A stretch of DNA of 20,239 bases from Ruminococcus sp. (GTDB lineage Bacteria; Bacillota; Clostridia; Oscillospirales; Ruminococcaceae), in the NCBI GenBank assembly GCA_019417865.1, contig DYCW01000162.1:1-20239 (forward strand), in the 5' to 3' direction. Position numbers and translations under genes: made by a program. Below are positions 7,811-15,317 of this stretch, piece after piece. The notes beneath the pieces were generated by a model. That model was not told the DNA's origin and searched no databases. It was given only the letters and a program-made list of their open reading frames with translations. How positions within the stretch are numbered: the stretch's first letter is position 1; each line of letters starts with the position of its first letter.

Positions 7811-8788
7811 TCACTCGGCTTTATCATCCGGCAGTTCCGTTTCCGGATGTCCGTCATAGTCCATCTTCCGGATATGATACTGCACATCTTCTAAAATTTT
7901 TCGATTGGCTGCCACCGTGTCCCCCAACAGCCCCATAATAATGGTCTGGAATCCGATCATCAGCAAGACTGCTGTTAAAATCAAAGATTGCACATGACCG
8001 CTTCCCTCTCCAATTGCAAGGTAAACCAAAAACCGGATGCCCAACAGCACACCCAGCGTAAAAATGACAGCACCCAGTATACCAAAAAACTTCAGCGGCT
8101 TGTACATCACAAAGGAACGGGTGATGACCGATGCTGACCGCTTCATATACCGCCACATACTCGAAAACAAGCGAGATGGTCGAGTTTCTGGATTCGTGCG
8201 AATCGGCACAGAAGCAATCGCCATTTTGCTCTGTCCTGCCTGAATAATCGTTTCCAGTGTGTAGGTGTACTCATTGACCACATTCAGCCGCATGGCGGCT
8301 TCTCTCGAATAGGCACGAAAACCGCTCGGTGCATCCGGCACATCCGTATGGGATGCCACCCGTACCACCCAACTGCCCAAGTGCTGAAACTTCTTTTTCT
8401 GCCAGGAAAAATGTTCCGTCTGATCAATCGGACGCTCCCCGATCACCATATCAGCCTTCTTGTCCAGAATCGGTTTCACCAGCTTTGCAATATCGGCACC
8501 GCAGTACTGGTTGTCTGCATCGGTATTCACAATAATGTCTGCACCCAGTCGCAAACTGGCATCCAGTCCAGCCAGAAATCCTCTTGCCAGCCCCTTGTTG
8601 CGACGAAAAGAAACAATATGATGTACGCCCAGTGCTCTTGCGGCTTCCACAGTGCCGTCTGTACTGCCATCATTGATGATCAGATATTCAATGGTATCAA
8701 TCCCGTCCATCTGCTTTGGCAGATCCCGCACTGCCAGTGCCAATGTCTCTGCCTCATTGTAGCAGGGAATTTGTATGATCAGTTTCAT
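7811..8788 (-). CDS. Family 2 glycosyltransferase, polyprenyl/dolichyl-phosphate sugar synthase type, with C-terminal membrane helices
   Basis: 325 residues from ATG 8788, which lies 10 nt after AGGGAG on the minus strand; an ATG three codons earlier (8797) is only 1 nt from that site. The GT-A fold shows IPCYNEAETL at the N-terminus, IINDGSTDGT (nucleotide binding), the metal-binding NTDADNQY, and DAPSGFRAYSREAA in the acceptor region. Two hydrophobic segments follow near residues 225-290 (FFGILGAVIFTLGVLLGIRF and LILTAVLLMIGFQTIIMGLL). This is the layout of DPM1/GtrB-like enzymes that transfer a sugar from a nucleotide donor to a lipid-phosphate carrier at the membrane. It lies 21 nt downstream of the C39-like gene, probably the same operon. 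Donor sugar and final glycan cannot be told. Confidence 0.88.
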   Translation of the reverse strand: MKLIIQIPCYNEAETLALAVRDLPKQMDGIDTIEYLIINDGSTDGTVEAARALGVHHIVSFRRNKGLARGFLAGLDASLRLGADIIVNTDADNQYCGADIAKLVKPILDKKADMVIGERPIDQTEHFSWQKKKFQHLGSWVVRVASHTDVPDAPSGFRAYSREAAMRLNVVNEYTYTLETIIQAGQSKMAIASVPIRTNPETRPSRLFSSMWRYMKRSASVITRSFVMYKPLKFFGILGAVIFTLGVLLGIRFLVYLAIGEGSGHVQSLILTAVLLMIGFQTIIMGLLGDTVAANRKILEDVQYHIRKMDYDGHPETELPDDKAE

Positions 8789-8809
8789 CGTTTCCATACT
8801 CCCTATCTT

Positions 8810-9751
8810 TTAATAAATAATCACTGCCTGCCGGTAACACTGTGCATAGCACTCTTTAAAACGCTCTATAGGATATTCCATCTCGCCATTTAACGAGTCA
8901 TTTACAATGACAACGCCACGATCTAAATCATAGCCCTTCAGCAGGAAAACGTGTTCATTCTCCAGCCAGTATACATCCAAATCCTTTGGTTCTGTCGTAC
9001 CACCATTCGATGTACTTTCTACATAGTCATAAATAGTATAGGCATAAACTTCATTGATATCCAAAAGACTGACACTTGCCCAAACGGCAACGGGATGATT
9101 ACTTGCAACCTCCCGCAGCAAATCTTCAAAGTCTGCACCAGTCAGATCCTTTACGATTCGTCCACTGTTTTGGGCAGACAAATATTTCCTTGCAGTATCC
9201 ACAATCACAGGTGCATAGCAACCATAACCAGCTTGGTCATATGGTGACCCAATAAATGCCTCTTTAAATGTTGCCTTTCCCTCGCTCTCACAGGTCAGAT
9301 AGCCCTCCACTAACTGTACCTTGTCCACATCAAAACCGACTGCATGCAACAGCATAGTCAGCGTGGTAACTTCGCAGCCAGTTGGAAGTTCTGGATTTTG
9401 CAGGATTGGATCGACTTCTATCGAGTAAGAGGACGGAAGTTCTCCAGAAATCAAGTATTCTGATGGTGGCACATCGGTTGTTGTTGCGATTGCTGTATGG
9501 GGTTGCAGCGGTGCTGCGGTCGTCACAGTGGTCTCCTGGGCATTCCATTCTGTTGTGACTGCTGTAGTCGTTTCAGCAGCGGTCTGATTTTCCTTTTTAT
9601 CATGGGAACGGACACAGGCAACACAGCCTCTTCGGAACAGGAAAATGACAAATGCCAACAGTAAAACAGCCATTACACGACGGTTTCTTGCCTGTGCACG
9701 GGATACTCGTTTTCTCGGTTTCTGAGATGGCGGTGTTGTAGAGCCAGCCAT
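8810..9751 (-). CDS. Membrane-anchored C39-like family peptidase
   Basis: 313 residues; the ATG at 9751 follows GGTGGGAG on the minus strand. A short basic N-terminus leads to one membrane helix (about residues 26-40, VMAVLLLAFVIFLF), then a Thr-rich linker (about 55-95) and an extracellular globular domain of the peptidase C39_2 type. Candidate catalytic residues are Cys126 in ELPTGCEVTTLTMLL, His267 in ENEHVFLLKGYD and Asp285 in IVNDSLNG. Such stand-alone C39-like proteins are common in Firmicutes but their substrates are mostly unknown; unlike bacteriocin exporters there is no ABC transporter domain. Its operon partner is a lipid-phosphate glycosyltransferase, so a cell-surface role is likely. 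The promoter is at 9796-9824. Confidence 0.85.
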   Translation of the reverse strand: MAGSTTPPSQKPRKRVSRAQARNRRVMAVLLLAFVIFLFRRGCVACVRSHDKKENQTAAETTTAVTTEWNAQETTVTTAAPLQPHTAIATTTDVPPSEYLISGELPSSYSIEVDPILQNPELPTGCEVTTLTMLLHAVGFDVDKVQLVEGYLTCESEGKATFKEAFIGSPYDQAGYGCYAPVIVDTARKYLSAQNSGRIVKDLTGADFEDLLREVASNHPVAVWASVSLLDINEVYAYTIYDYVESTSNGGTTEPKDLDVYWLENEHVFLLKGYDLDRGVVIVNDSLNGEMEYPIERFKECYAQCYRQAVIIY

Positions 9752-9795
9752 ATCAATTCTCCCACCTTTCTTTCTCTGTTTTATGATTTCTCTTT

Positions 9796-9824
9796 ATTGT
9801 AGCATGAAATTGACTTTCTGTCAA
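9796..9824 (-). promoter_or_regulatory. Sigma-A promoter of the C39-glycosyltransferase operon
   Basis: On the minus strand TTGACA (9819-9824) and TACAAT (9796-9801) are separated by 17 bp, about 45 nt upstream of the ATG at 9751. Confidence 0.88.
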
Positions 9825-10004
9825 TGCATTGGAAACAATGCACACGCCAATCCATTTTCATCTTTCTTAGAGAAACCTTTCCCGAACGGTTTATATGAAG
9901 AATGGAACAGAAATTCATTTTTTACTTGCAGGCAACGATATCCCCATGCGAATGAAACACAAGCCCCACATGATACACCACCTTAACAATAACATATTCT
10001 CTGA

Positions 10005-10051
10005 CAAAAAAGAAGACAGCTGCTCTCCTTTCCTGGAGAACGGCTGTCTTC
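10005..10051 (-). terminator. Intrinsic terminator of the RidA gene
   Basis: A long stem pairs GAAGACAGC (10012-10020) with GCTGTCTTC (10043-10051) and continues through TCTCC/GGAGA with one mismatch. On the minus strand a TTTTTT run follows, so it terminates leftward transcription; there is no T-tract on the plus strand. Confidence 0.85.
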
Positions 10052-10067
10052 CGTTGCGGATGGTTTG

Positions 10068-10083
10068 TGTTTCTCCTGAAACA
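10068..10083. promoter_or_regulatory. Degenerate parS-like palindrome (14/16)
   Basis: TGTTTCTCCTGAAACA matches the parS consensus in both arms but has CTCCTG in place of CACGTG. The hairpin GTGTTTC-TCCT-GAAACAC (10067-10084) is perfect. ParB binding is doubtful because the core CACGTG is the most conserved part. Confidence 0.3.
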
Positions 10084-10212
10084 CGGGGTAGATATTCCAG
10101 AATCGGACTGCTTGATTCGAAGAGATGCCCTTACAGAACCGTCCTTTTCAGAATACCTTATGGCAGAAAAAACTTTTGGAGTAATCAAAAAGAATCTGTC
10201 ACAGAAATCGAA

Positions 10213-10614
10213 TTACAGTTTTGCTCCGATGAGTGCCTGCATTTCAATTTCTACAAGCTGCGTCGGACGGTTCAATTCTTTGATCCCAATCCAAGTGCAG
10301 CAGGGCTTGCTTTCCTTGAAAAATTCAGAGTACGCCTTTGTAATTTCCATATTGTAGGAAGAACTGGTTGCCCAGATGTTTACTTTTACGACTTCCTCCT
10401 TGGAAACGCCGTTCTCCTCCAGCAGATTCACCAGCTTTGTAAAGATGTACTTTGCCTGTGCATAGGGGTCACCCTCCCCGTAAACCGTGCCCTCCGGTGT
10501 CACCGCAGTAGTACCGGAAACAAATACAAACGGATCTGCCTTTACAATACGGGAGTAGCCTGCAACCTCTTCAAAACTCGAACCACCGCTAATATTGACT
10601 CTCTTAAATTCCAT
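10213..10614 (-). CDS. RidA/YjgF-family protein lacking the catalytic arginine
   Basis: 133 residues; the ATG at 10614 is preceded by AAAGGTG on the minus strand. It belongs to the RidA (YjgF/YER057c/UK114) fold: FVFVSGTTAVTPEG, a YAQAKYIFTKLVNLLEENGV helix, VVKVNIWATSSS and the C-terminal LVEIEMQALIG. Canonical RidA deaminates reactive 2-aminoacrylate-type enamines using an Arg in a PxRS motif (Arg105 in E. coli). The aligned segment here reads SKPCCTWIGIKEL, with Cys in place of that Arg, so the classical imine deaminase activity is not expected; other Rid subfamilies also lack it. It forms a trimer in the family. Single-gene unit with its own terminator; no clear consensus promoter. Confidence 0.88.
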   Translation of the reverse strand: MEFKRVNISGGSSFEEVAGYSRIVKADPFVFVSGTTAVTPEGTVYGEGDPYAQAKYIFTKLVNLLEENGVSKEEVVKVNIWATSSSYNMEITKAYSEFFKESKPCCTWIGIKELNRPTQLVEIEMQALIGAKL

Positions 10615-10930
10615 TTTTTACAGCACCTTTCTATAGAATTTTTTAGACTTGTAAGCGTTTTTCTTACTGTCATTATCATATCACAGAACACGACTTGGGT
10701 ATTGAAAAAAACAGACATCCCGCATTGCATTTGCACCCATTTCTCTTATTGACAGCATAAAACAAGAAAAATTCAGAGTGGTAAGATGGCAAATTGGATC
10801 GGGCAACAGAACGGACAGCAGACACAGGCAAACAGTGCAGTGTTTTCGCCGGCATGGTTTGCGATTGGCAGCAGTAGAATGCATTCTTGTCAAACTCACG
10901 TTTTTTCTATTGCGTAACAACTGTAAATGC
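10615..10930. other. Intergenic region between ridA-like gene and proS, carrying dispersed repeat copy B
   Basis: The gap upstream of proS has no credible gene. Near the RidA end there is a small inverted repeat, GTAAG/CTTAC around 10650-10670. The block at 10812-10858 resembles 4211-4256. I looked for a T-box leader before proS and found none; the promoter is close to the gene. Confidence 0.6.
10812..10858 (+). repeat. Dispersed repeat block, copy B
   Basis: 37 of 47 aligned columns match copy A at 4211-4256 by hand alignment, starting CGGACAGCAGACACAGG and containing TTCGCCGG. The trailing CTTGTCAAACTCACG plus T-run at 10884-10907 also has a counterpart after copy A. Copy B lacks the long inverted repeats that surround copy A. 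Confidence 0.5.
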
Positions 10931-10959
10931 TTGCAATTTTTCCGACTTTATGCTATACT
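10931..10959 (+). promoter_or_regulatory. Sigma-A promoter of proS
   Basis: TTGCAA (10931-10936) and TATACT (10954-10959) with a 17-bp spacer. The predicted leader is only about 34 nt, so there is no room for a T-box. Confidence 0.75.
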
Positions 10960-10999
10960 GATAGTAAATTTTTTCAGTACACAAAAGGAGAATCCAACT

Positions 11000-12445
11000 A
11001 TGGCAAAAAATAATCAGAAAATGGTGGATGCCATTACGGCGATGGAGGAAGATTTCGCACAGTGGTATACCGATATTGTAAAGAAGGCAGAGCTGATTGC
11101 GTATACCAGCGTAAAAGGATGCATGGTCATCCGTCCCTATGGCTACGCCATTTGGGAACAAATACAGCAAATTCTGGACGGCATGTTTAAAGCAACCGGT
11201 CATGAGAATGTTTGCATGCCGATGTTCATTCCAGAAAGTTTGCTGCAAAAGGAAAAGGATCATGTCGAAGGATTTGCACCGGAAGTGGCATGGGTCACCC
11301 ACGGCGGTTCCGAAAAGCTGGAAGAACGCCTCTGCGTGCGTCCGACTTCTGAAACCCTCTTCTGCGACCACTATGCAGAAATTGTACACAGCTATCGGGA
11401 TTTGCCGAAACTCTACAACCAATGGGTCAGCGTAGTACGCTGGGAGAAGACCACCCGTCCGTTCCTGCGTTCCAGAGAGTTTTTGTGGCAGGAGGGCCAT
11501 ACCATCCATGCAACCGCAGAAGAAGCCATGGCAGAAACCGAAAAAATGCTGAATGTGTATGCAGACTTCTGCAAGGATGCACTGGCTATGCCAGTGGTAA
11601 AGGGCAAAAAAACCGAAAGTGACAAGTTCGCCGGTGCAGTGGCAACCTATGCGATTGAAGCCCTGATGCATGATGGCAAGGCATTGCAGGCAGGCACTTC
11701 GCACTACTTCGGGGACGGCTTTGCAAAGGCATTTAACATTCAGTTTACGGATAAAAATAATACCTTACAATATCCACATCAGACCAGCTGGGGGGTAACC
11801 ACTCGTTTAATCGGTGCGATCATCATGACACACGGCGATAACAATGGTCTGGTACTGCCGCCGGCAGTCGCACCGATTCAGGTCATCATTGTACCCGTTG
11901 CGATGCATAAGGAAGGGGTTCTGGAAAAGGCAAGAGAACTGGAAGCACAGCTGAAGGCAGCCGGTTTGCGGGTCAAGCTGGATGATACCGATAACTCTCC
12001 AGGCTGGAAGTTTGCAGAATATGAAATGAAAGGCGTACCGATTCGGCTGGAGATTGGTCCGAAGGACATTGCACAGGAGCAGTGCGTATTGGTAACCCGT
12101 CACAATCGGGAAAAAACCTTCTGTCCGCTGTCTGCTTTGGTAGAAACCGTACGGGAACGCTTGCAGGTTGTGCATGACGGGATGTATGAAAAGGCACTTG
12201 CCAACCGTGAACAGCACACCTATGCCTGCAAGACGATGGACGAAATTGTCAAAGTACTGGAAGAGAACGGTGACGGCTTTATTGAGGCAATGTGGTGCGG
12301 AGAGGAAGCTTGTGAGGACAAGGTGAAAGAAATCACGGGTGTCGGTTCCCGCTGCATTCCGCTGGAGCAGAAACACCATGCAGATACTTGTGTCTGCTGT
12401 GGAAAGCCGGCAAAGCATATGGTACTCTGGGCAAAGGCATATTGA
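11000..12445 (+). CDS. proS: Proline--tRNA ligase, archaeal/eukaryotic-type (ProS type 3)
   Basis: Class II aminoacyl-tRNA synthetase that charges tRNA-Pro; cytosolic dimer. 481 residues from ATG 11000, nine bases after AAAGGAG; the longer open frame back to 10778 includes the promoter and is rejected. Class II motifs: CMPMFIPESLLQKEKDH region (motif 1), RPTSETLFCDHY and WEKTTRPFLRSREFLWQEGH (motif 2), and QTSWGVTTRLIGAIIMTHGD (motif 3). An anticodon-binding domain begins near QVIIVPVAMHKEGV. The C-terminus has the zinc-type cysteines of this ProRS form (CGEEACED and TCVCCGKPA) and ends in the typical aromatic Tyr (WAKAY). There is no INS editing domain, unlike the longer bacterial ProRS; this short type is common in Clostridia. 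Confidence 0.97.
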   Translation: MAKNNQKMVDAITAMEEDFAQWYTDIVKKAELIAYTSVKGCMVIRPYGYAIWEQIQQILDGMFKATGHENVCMPMFIPESLLQKEKDHVEGFAPEVAWVTHGGSEKLEERLCVRPTSETLFCDHYAEIVHSYRDLPKLYNQWVSVVRWEKTTRPFLRSREFLWQEGHTIHATAEEAMAETEKMLNVYADFCKDALAMPVVKGKKTESDKFAGAVATYAIEALMHDGKALQAGTSHYFGDGFAKAFNIQFTDKNNTLQYPHQTSWGVTTRLIGAIIMTHGDNNGLVLPPAVAPIQVIIVPVAMHKEGVLEKARELEAQLKAAGLRVKLDDTDNSPGWKFAEYEMKGVPIRLEIGPKDIAQEQCVLVTRHNREKTFCPLSALVETVRERLQVVHDGMYEKALANREQHTYACKTMDEIVKVLEENGDGFIEAMWCGEEACEDKVKEITGVGSRCIPLEQKHHADTCVCCGKPAKHMVLWAKAY

Positions 12446-12450
12446 TTGGT

Positions 12451-12466
12451 TGTTTCACGTGAAACA
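12451..12466. promoter_or_regulatory. parS: Perfect chromosomal parS site
   Basis: TGTTTCACGTGAAACA is identical to the universal bacterial parS consensus bound by ParB/Spo0J. It is the core of a 20-bp perfect palindrome, GTTGTTTCACGTGAAACAAC (12449-12468), 5 nt after the proS stop and before the terminator. ParB spreads from such sites and recruits SMC for origin segregation. The assignment rests on the exact match; occupancy is not shown. Confidence 0.85.
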
Positions 12467-12486
12467 ACACAAACAGATCAAAATCA

Positions 12487-12518
12487 AAACGGCAGCTGCA
12501 AAAAAGCAGCTGCCGTTT
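12487..12518. terminator. Intrinsic terminator between proS and the GH44 gene
   Basis: A 13-bp perfect stem AAACGGCAGCTGC/GCAGCTGCCGTTT with an A6 loop. The T-tract is modest in both directions (TTTGTG on plus, TTTTGATTTTG on minus). It lies between convergent genes and probably serves both. Confidence 0.85.
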
Positions 12519-12564
12519 GTGTTGCAAATGCACATTTGTGAGGGTTGCCCTAGTCTCCCATCTA

Positions 12565-15024
12565 TCAAGAGATAGTCGGCACTTCATTGTCTGCCATAAC
12601 TGGAAGATCTGAAATCAGCAGAATGACAAAATCCAACAACGTACTTGCATCGTTTTCATCAATCGTCTCTGTTCCATCTGTAAATACATTGGCATTCTGT
12701 GCTGCGGCACCTTCCAGTATGACCACCTGGCACATATGTTTGTTCAAAACGATAGCATCCCGCAAATCCACAACGCCATCCAGATTCACATCTCCGTAAA
12801 GGATGTTCGGCAATTCCCCTGATGTAGTCGTCGTGCTGGTTTCACTGGAAGTAGTTTCTGTTCCAGAAGTGGTGGGTTCTGTTCCTGTTGTTGTCGTCAT
12901 TGTCGTCGTAGTTGTGGTATCTGTAGTGGTCGTAGTTTTTTCGTATTCATATACCAGCGTAACGGTATTGATCACGCATGTTACATCGCTGCCGGTTTCA
13001 TCGTTCGTGGAAGACTTCCACCACTCCGGCTGTAACTCGGTGTAGGAATCCTGAATCACAGCAGATACGATGTCGCCGTCTCCATTTGAAAACTGATCAT
13101 CCATTACAATCTTGACATCATTGGTGCCGCCACTATACCCAAAGGCTTTTGCACCCCAGAATGTTGTACCGTCTTCGCCCAGCAGCTGGTTAAAGGTCAG
13201 TGCACCGCCGCCGCCAAACCAAGAAGCGTTCAAGCTACAAGTTGCTGTAATATTCAATACCACTTCTTTCAGGTGTTCCAGATCTTCCAACGGAATCATC
13301 GGGAAACCGTTCTGTGACAGCTCCAAATCACTGTAGTTGTAAACAACGGTTTTTGTATCCGGTTCTTCCGGCTTGACATAAACCTCAGCATCGCTCTCTT
13401 CATCGGAAACAACAACCTGTGCCACCGACATCGGCGGCAGCTCTACTGTCACCTGATTGTTGCTGACATCGTTCTGCACGTCAATAATCCGAATCTGGTC
13501 ATCTTCCGGTGTGATGGCATAGACAACCGCACTCTGATAATCCTTTGTGCTGCCCTCCAGCGAAATCACTGCCTCCTGTGTCTGATCTGCACTCTTATTG
13601 GAAAGCACAGTGGTAACAGTAGAATCGTCACCGGCATCAATCGCCGCATACGCATACGCAAGCGAAATATCATCTGTGGAGGCTTCTACCAGTGTATCAC
13701 CGAACGCAGCCCCCTTGCCGTCATAGTTGGTGTACAGATTGATGGCAGAGGCTACATATGGGCATTCCGACAGGGTGCCCCAGTAGGTTGCAAAATAAAT
13801 GTCATTATCAGCGAAACAGCCGAGTGCATCTGCTTCCGCAATGGCAGCACTGGAAAGCTTACCGGATTCCTTTTCGTTGCTGATGTCTGCCAGATTGTAT
13901 TCAGAAATGGAAATCTTTGTGCCTGGATAATACTTGTCAATGGATTCCTGAATCTTGGGGATAAATGGGAAGTACTGTCCGAAATACGGCTGTAACCAGC
14001 TGTTTTCCACATAACTTGCATCATACAGGCTTCTTGCTGCTTGTACCCTGGAAGCCTCTGTGCTGCAATCCTGTGAATAGTAATGTACATCTACGACATC
14101 AAGCAGACGGGTCCCGTATTCTTTTTCTGCCTGTGCCATCTGCTCCAGATAATAATCCAAATACCATGTATAATTGCCCTTCACAGCTTCCCAATCCGGA
14201 TCGGTATATTGGTCGGTGGTGCTGCCGTTAATGCAGGGCAGCATCCCCCAGAATGCCGGTCCGAACACTTCTGCCTTCGGATCAATACTCTTTACCACGC
14301 TTGCCAGTTCAATCGACTTGGAGAGGAGTTCGCTGTTGCTGACCTCTTCGCCGTGCAGGCGAGGATGGGTGTCATTCCAGAGCACCGGCTCATTGTCCAG
14401 ACTATACCCCTGCATGCCAGTAGAATTGGACGCATCGCCGAGCGTCTGGACAATATAATTCACATACTCATCCATGTAAACGGCATTGTCTGTCAAATCT
14501 GGTTCCAGAGAAAGTGCCGTATCCTTCTTGAACTTCACTGCATTCCAGCGAGAAGACGGTGCTGCTTCTGCTTCCGAAACGGTACCGGACTTGTCCGCTG
14601 CAACATAACCAGCCATTTGCAAGGTTGTAATTTTATATGGAACATTGTACTTGGTGCAGGTGTCGGACAATCTGCGTGCTGCATATCCTGCACCATCCGT
14701 AATATCACCAATATTGGTATCCGAACTGTTATGCCAGTCTTCCCCAGCATTGGAGTAGTTGTTTTCCCAGTTGTAACCAGTATAGCGATTGCCGCCTTGC
14801 CGGACGGCATTGGCAGTGACATTGCGGACATTACTGCCGTCACCGGGGTCGTTCACGCCGTAGATATACGGACTGATGGACTTTTGTTCGCCTGCCAGAT
14901 TGACCGTCACCGGCATGGTGTAGCGATCCCCTTCCGCTGCAATGCCGCTCATTGGAATCTGTGCCAGACAGGTGAGTGTGAACAGCCCTGCTATCAAGGC
15001 AGTGCGTTTGCGGTGCTTTGTCAT
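12565..15024 (-). CDS. GH44 endoglucanase/xyloglucanase with C-terminal type I dockerin
   Basis: 819 residues from ATG 15024, which follows GGGAGGAA; an ATG seven codons upstream (15045) precedes that ribosome site and is rejected. A signal peptide (basic MTKHRKR, hydrophobic core, GIAA near residue 30) directs secretion. The GH44 catalytic domain spans about residues 36-450, with GYSLDNEPVLW (acid/base Glu212), VVDVHYYSQD and ISISEYN (nucleophile Glu375). A beta domain (about 451-545) follows, then a module of about 140 residues rich in Trp/Gly (for example NASWFGGGGALTF and EWWKSS) that is probably carbohydrate-binding. A Thr-rich linker (about 696-735) leads to a type I dockerin with a clear first calcium loop (GDVNLDGVVDLRDAIVLNKH) and a more divergent second repeat (about 788-805). 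It acts on beta-glucan or xyloglucan in plant cell walls, docked on a cellulosomal cohesin. Confidence 0.93.
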   Translation of the reverse strand: MTKHRKRTALIAGLFTLTCLAQIPMSGIAAEGDRYTMPVTVNLAGEQKSISPYIYGVNDPGDGSNVRNVTANAVRQGGNRYTGYNWENNYSNAGEDWHNSSDTNIGDITDGAGYAARRLSDTCTKYNVPYKITTLQMAGYVAADKSGTVSEAEAAPSSRWNAVKFKKDTALSLEPDLTDNAVYMDEYVNYIVQTLGDASNSTGMQGYSLDNEPVLWNDTHPRLHGEEVSNSELLSKSIELASVVKSIDPKAEVFGPAFWGMLPCINGSTTDQYTDPDWEAVKGNYTWYLDYYLEQMAQAEKEYGTRLLDVVDVHYYSQDCSTEASRVQAARSLYDASYVENSWLQPYFGQYFPFIPKIQESIDKYYPGTKISISEYNLADISNEKESGKLSSAAIAEADALGCFADNDIYFATYWGTLSECPYVASAINLYTNYDGKGAAFGDTLVEASTDDISLAYAYAAIDAGDDSTVTTVLSNKSADQTQEAVISLEGSTKDYQSAVVYAITPEDDQIRIIDVQNDVSNNQVTVELPPMSVAQVVVSDEESDAEVYVKPEEPDTKTVVYNYSDLELSQNGFPMIPLEDLEHLKEVVLNITATCSLNASWFGGGGALTFNQLLGEDGTTFWGAKAFGYSGGTNDVKIVMDDQFSNGDGDIVSAVIQDSYTELQPEWWKSSTNDETGSDVTCVINTVTLVYEYEKTTTTTDTTTTTTMTTTTGTEPTTSGTETTSSETSTTTTSGELPNILYGDVNLDGVVDLRDAIVLNKHMCQVVILEGAAAQNANVFTDGTETIDENDASTLLDFVILLISDLPVMADNEVPTIS

Positions 15025-15072
15025 AAAAAATTCCTCCCATTTCATATTATTTTATACTTTTATCAGAACATA

Positions 15073-15128
15073 GAACGGCAGCCGTTCCTGCCCTGACAAG
15101 AAATCTTAGGTATTCCGGTCCACTTGTC
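15073..15128 (-). promoter_or_regulatory. Structured 5' leader of the GH44 gene
   Basis: Between the predicted -10 and the start codon lie a perfect palindrome GAACGGC-A-GCCGTTC (15073-15087) and a wider inverted repeat GACAAG (15095-15100)/CTTGTC (15123-15128). They may form hairpins in a leader of roughly 105 nt, or be operators. There is no T-run after the palindrome, so attenuation is not obvious. Confidence 0.4.
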
Positions 15129-15133
15129 GTTCT

Positions 15134-15142
15134 ATTATACCA
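15134..15142 (-). promoter_or_regulatory. Extended -10 promoter for the GH44 gene
   Basis: The minus strand reads TGGTATAAT (15142 to 15134): a perfect TATAAT preceded by TGn. No good -35 lies 17 bp upstream, as is usual for extended -10 promoters. Confidence 0.6.
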
Positions 15143-15317
15143 CAACTTCCATAAAATTTATACAAAATTTGTTGTATTTTTATCAAATATGTTCATAAAT
15201 TTGAGTTCCCTGAAAATATATGCTATCACCGCTCATCCGGATGCATTTCTGTGAAATGGATACAAAAAAACAGTCTGTTTGAGGCACAATTTTTTCTCTA
15301 AAATCCCCTCTTTTTTC
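15143..15317. other. AT-rich divergent spacer
   Basis: This is the upstream part of the divergent intergenic region between the GH44 gene and marR. It is AT-rich with no open frame of note. One small inverted repeat, CATTTC-TGT-GAAATG, lies at 15244-15258. Confidence 0.5.

Larger units (their letters stand above)
9825..10212. other. Intergenic gap with terminator and parS-like palindrome
   Basis: Between the C39 operon promoter and the RidA gene (transcribed toward each other's upstream side) I see no gene. The gap holds the minus-strand terminator at 10005-10051 and the imperfect palindrome at 10068-10083. The open frames crossing it run through the terminator and lack ribosome sites. Confidence 0.6.

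Noticed and set aside
9922..10188. 88-residue minus-strand open frame downstream of the RidA gene
   Set aside because: It passes through the intrinsic terminator at 10005-10051 and lacks a ribosome site.
9895..10752. 285-residue plus-strand open frame
   Set aside because: It runs antisense through the whole RidA gene and through a terminator hairpin, with no ribosome site.
10615..10999. Possible T-box leader upstream of proS
   Set aside because: The promoter at 10931-10959 leaves only about 34 nt of leader, and no T-box sequence or antiterminator is present.
12807..12945. Simple-sequence repeat
   Set aside because: This is the coding sequence of the Thr-rich linker of the GH44 enzyme, not an independent repeat array.
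14083..15096. 337-residue plus-strand open frame
   Set aside because: It is antisense to the GH44 gene, whose signal peptide, catalytic motifs and ribosome site are clear.
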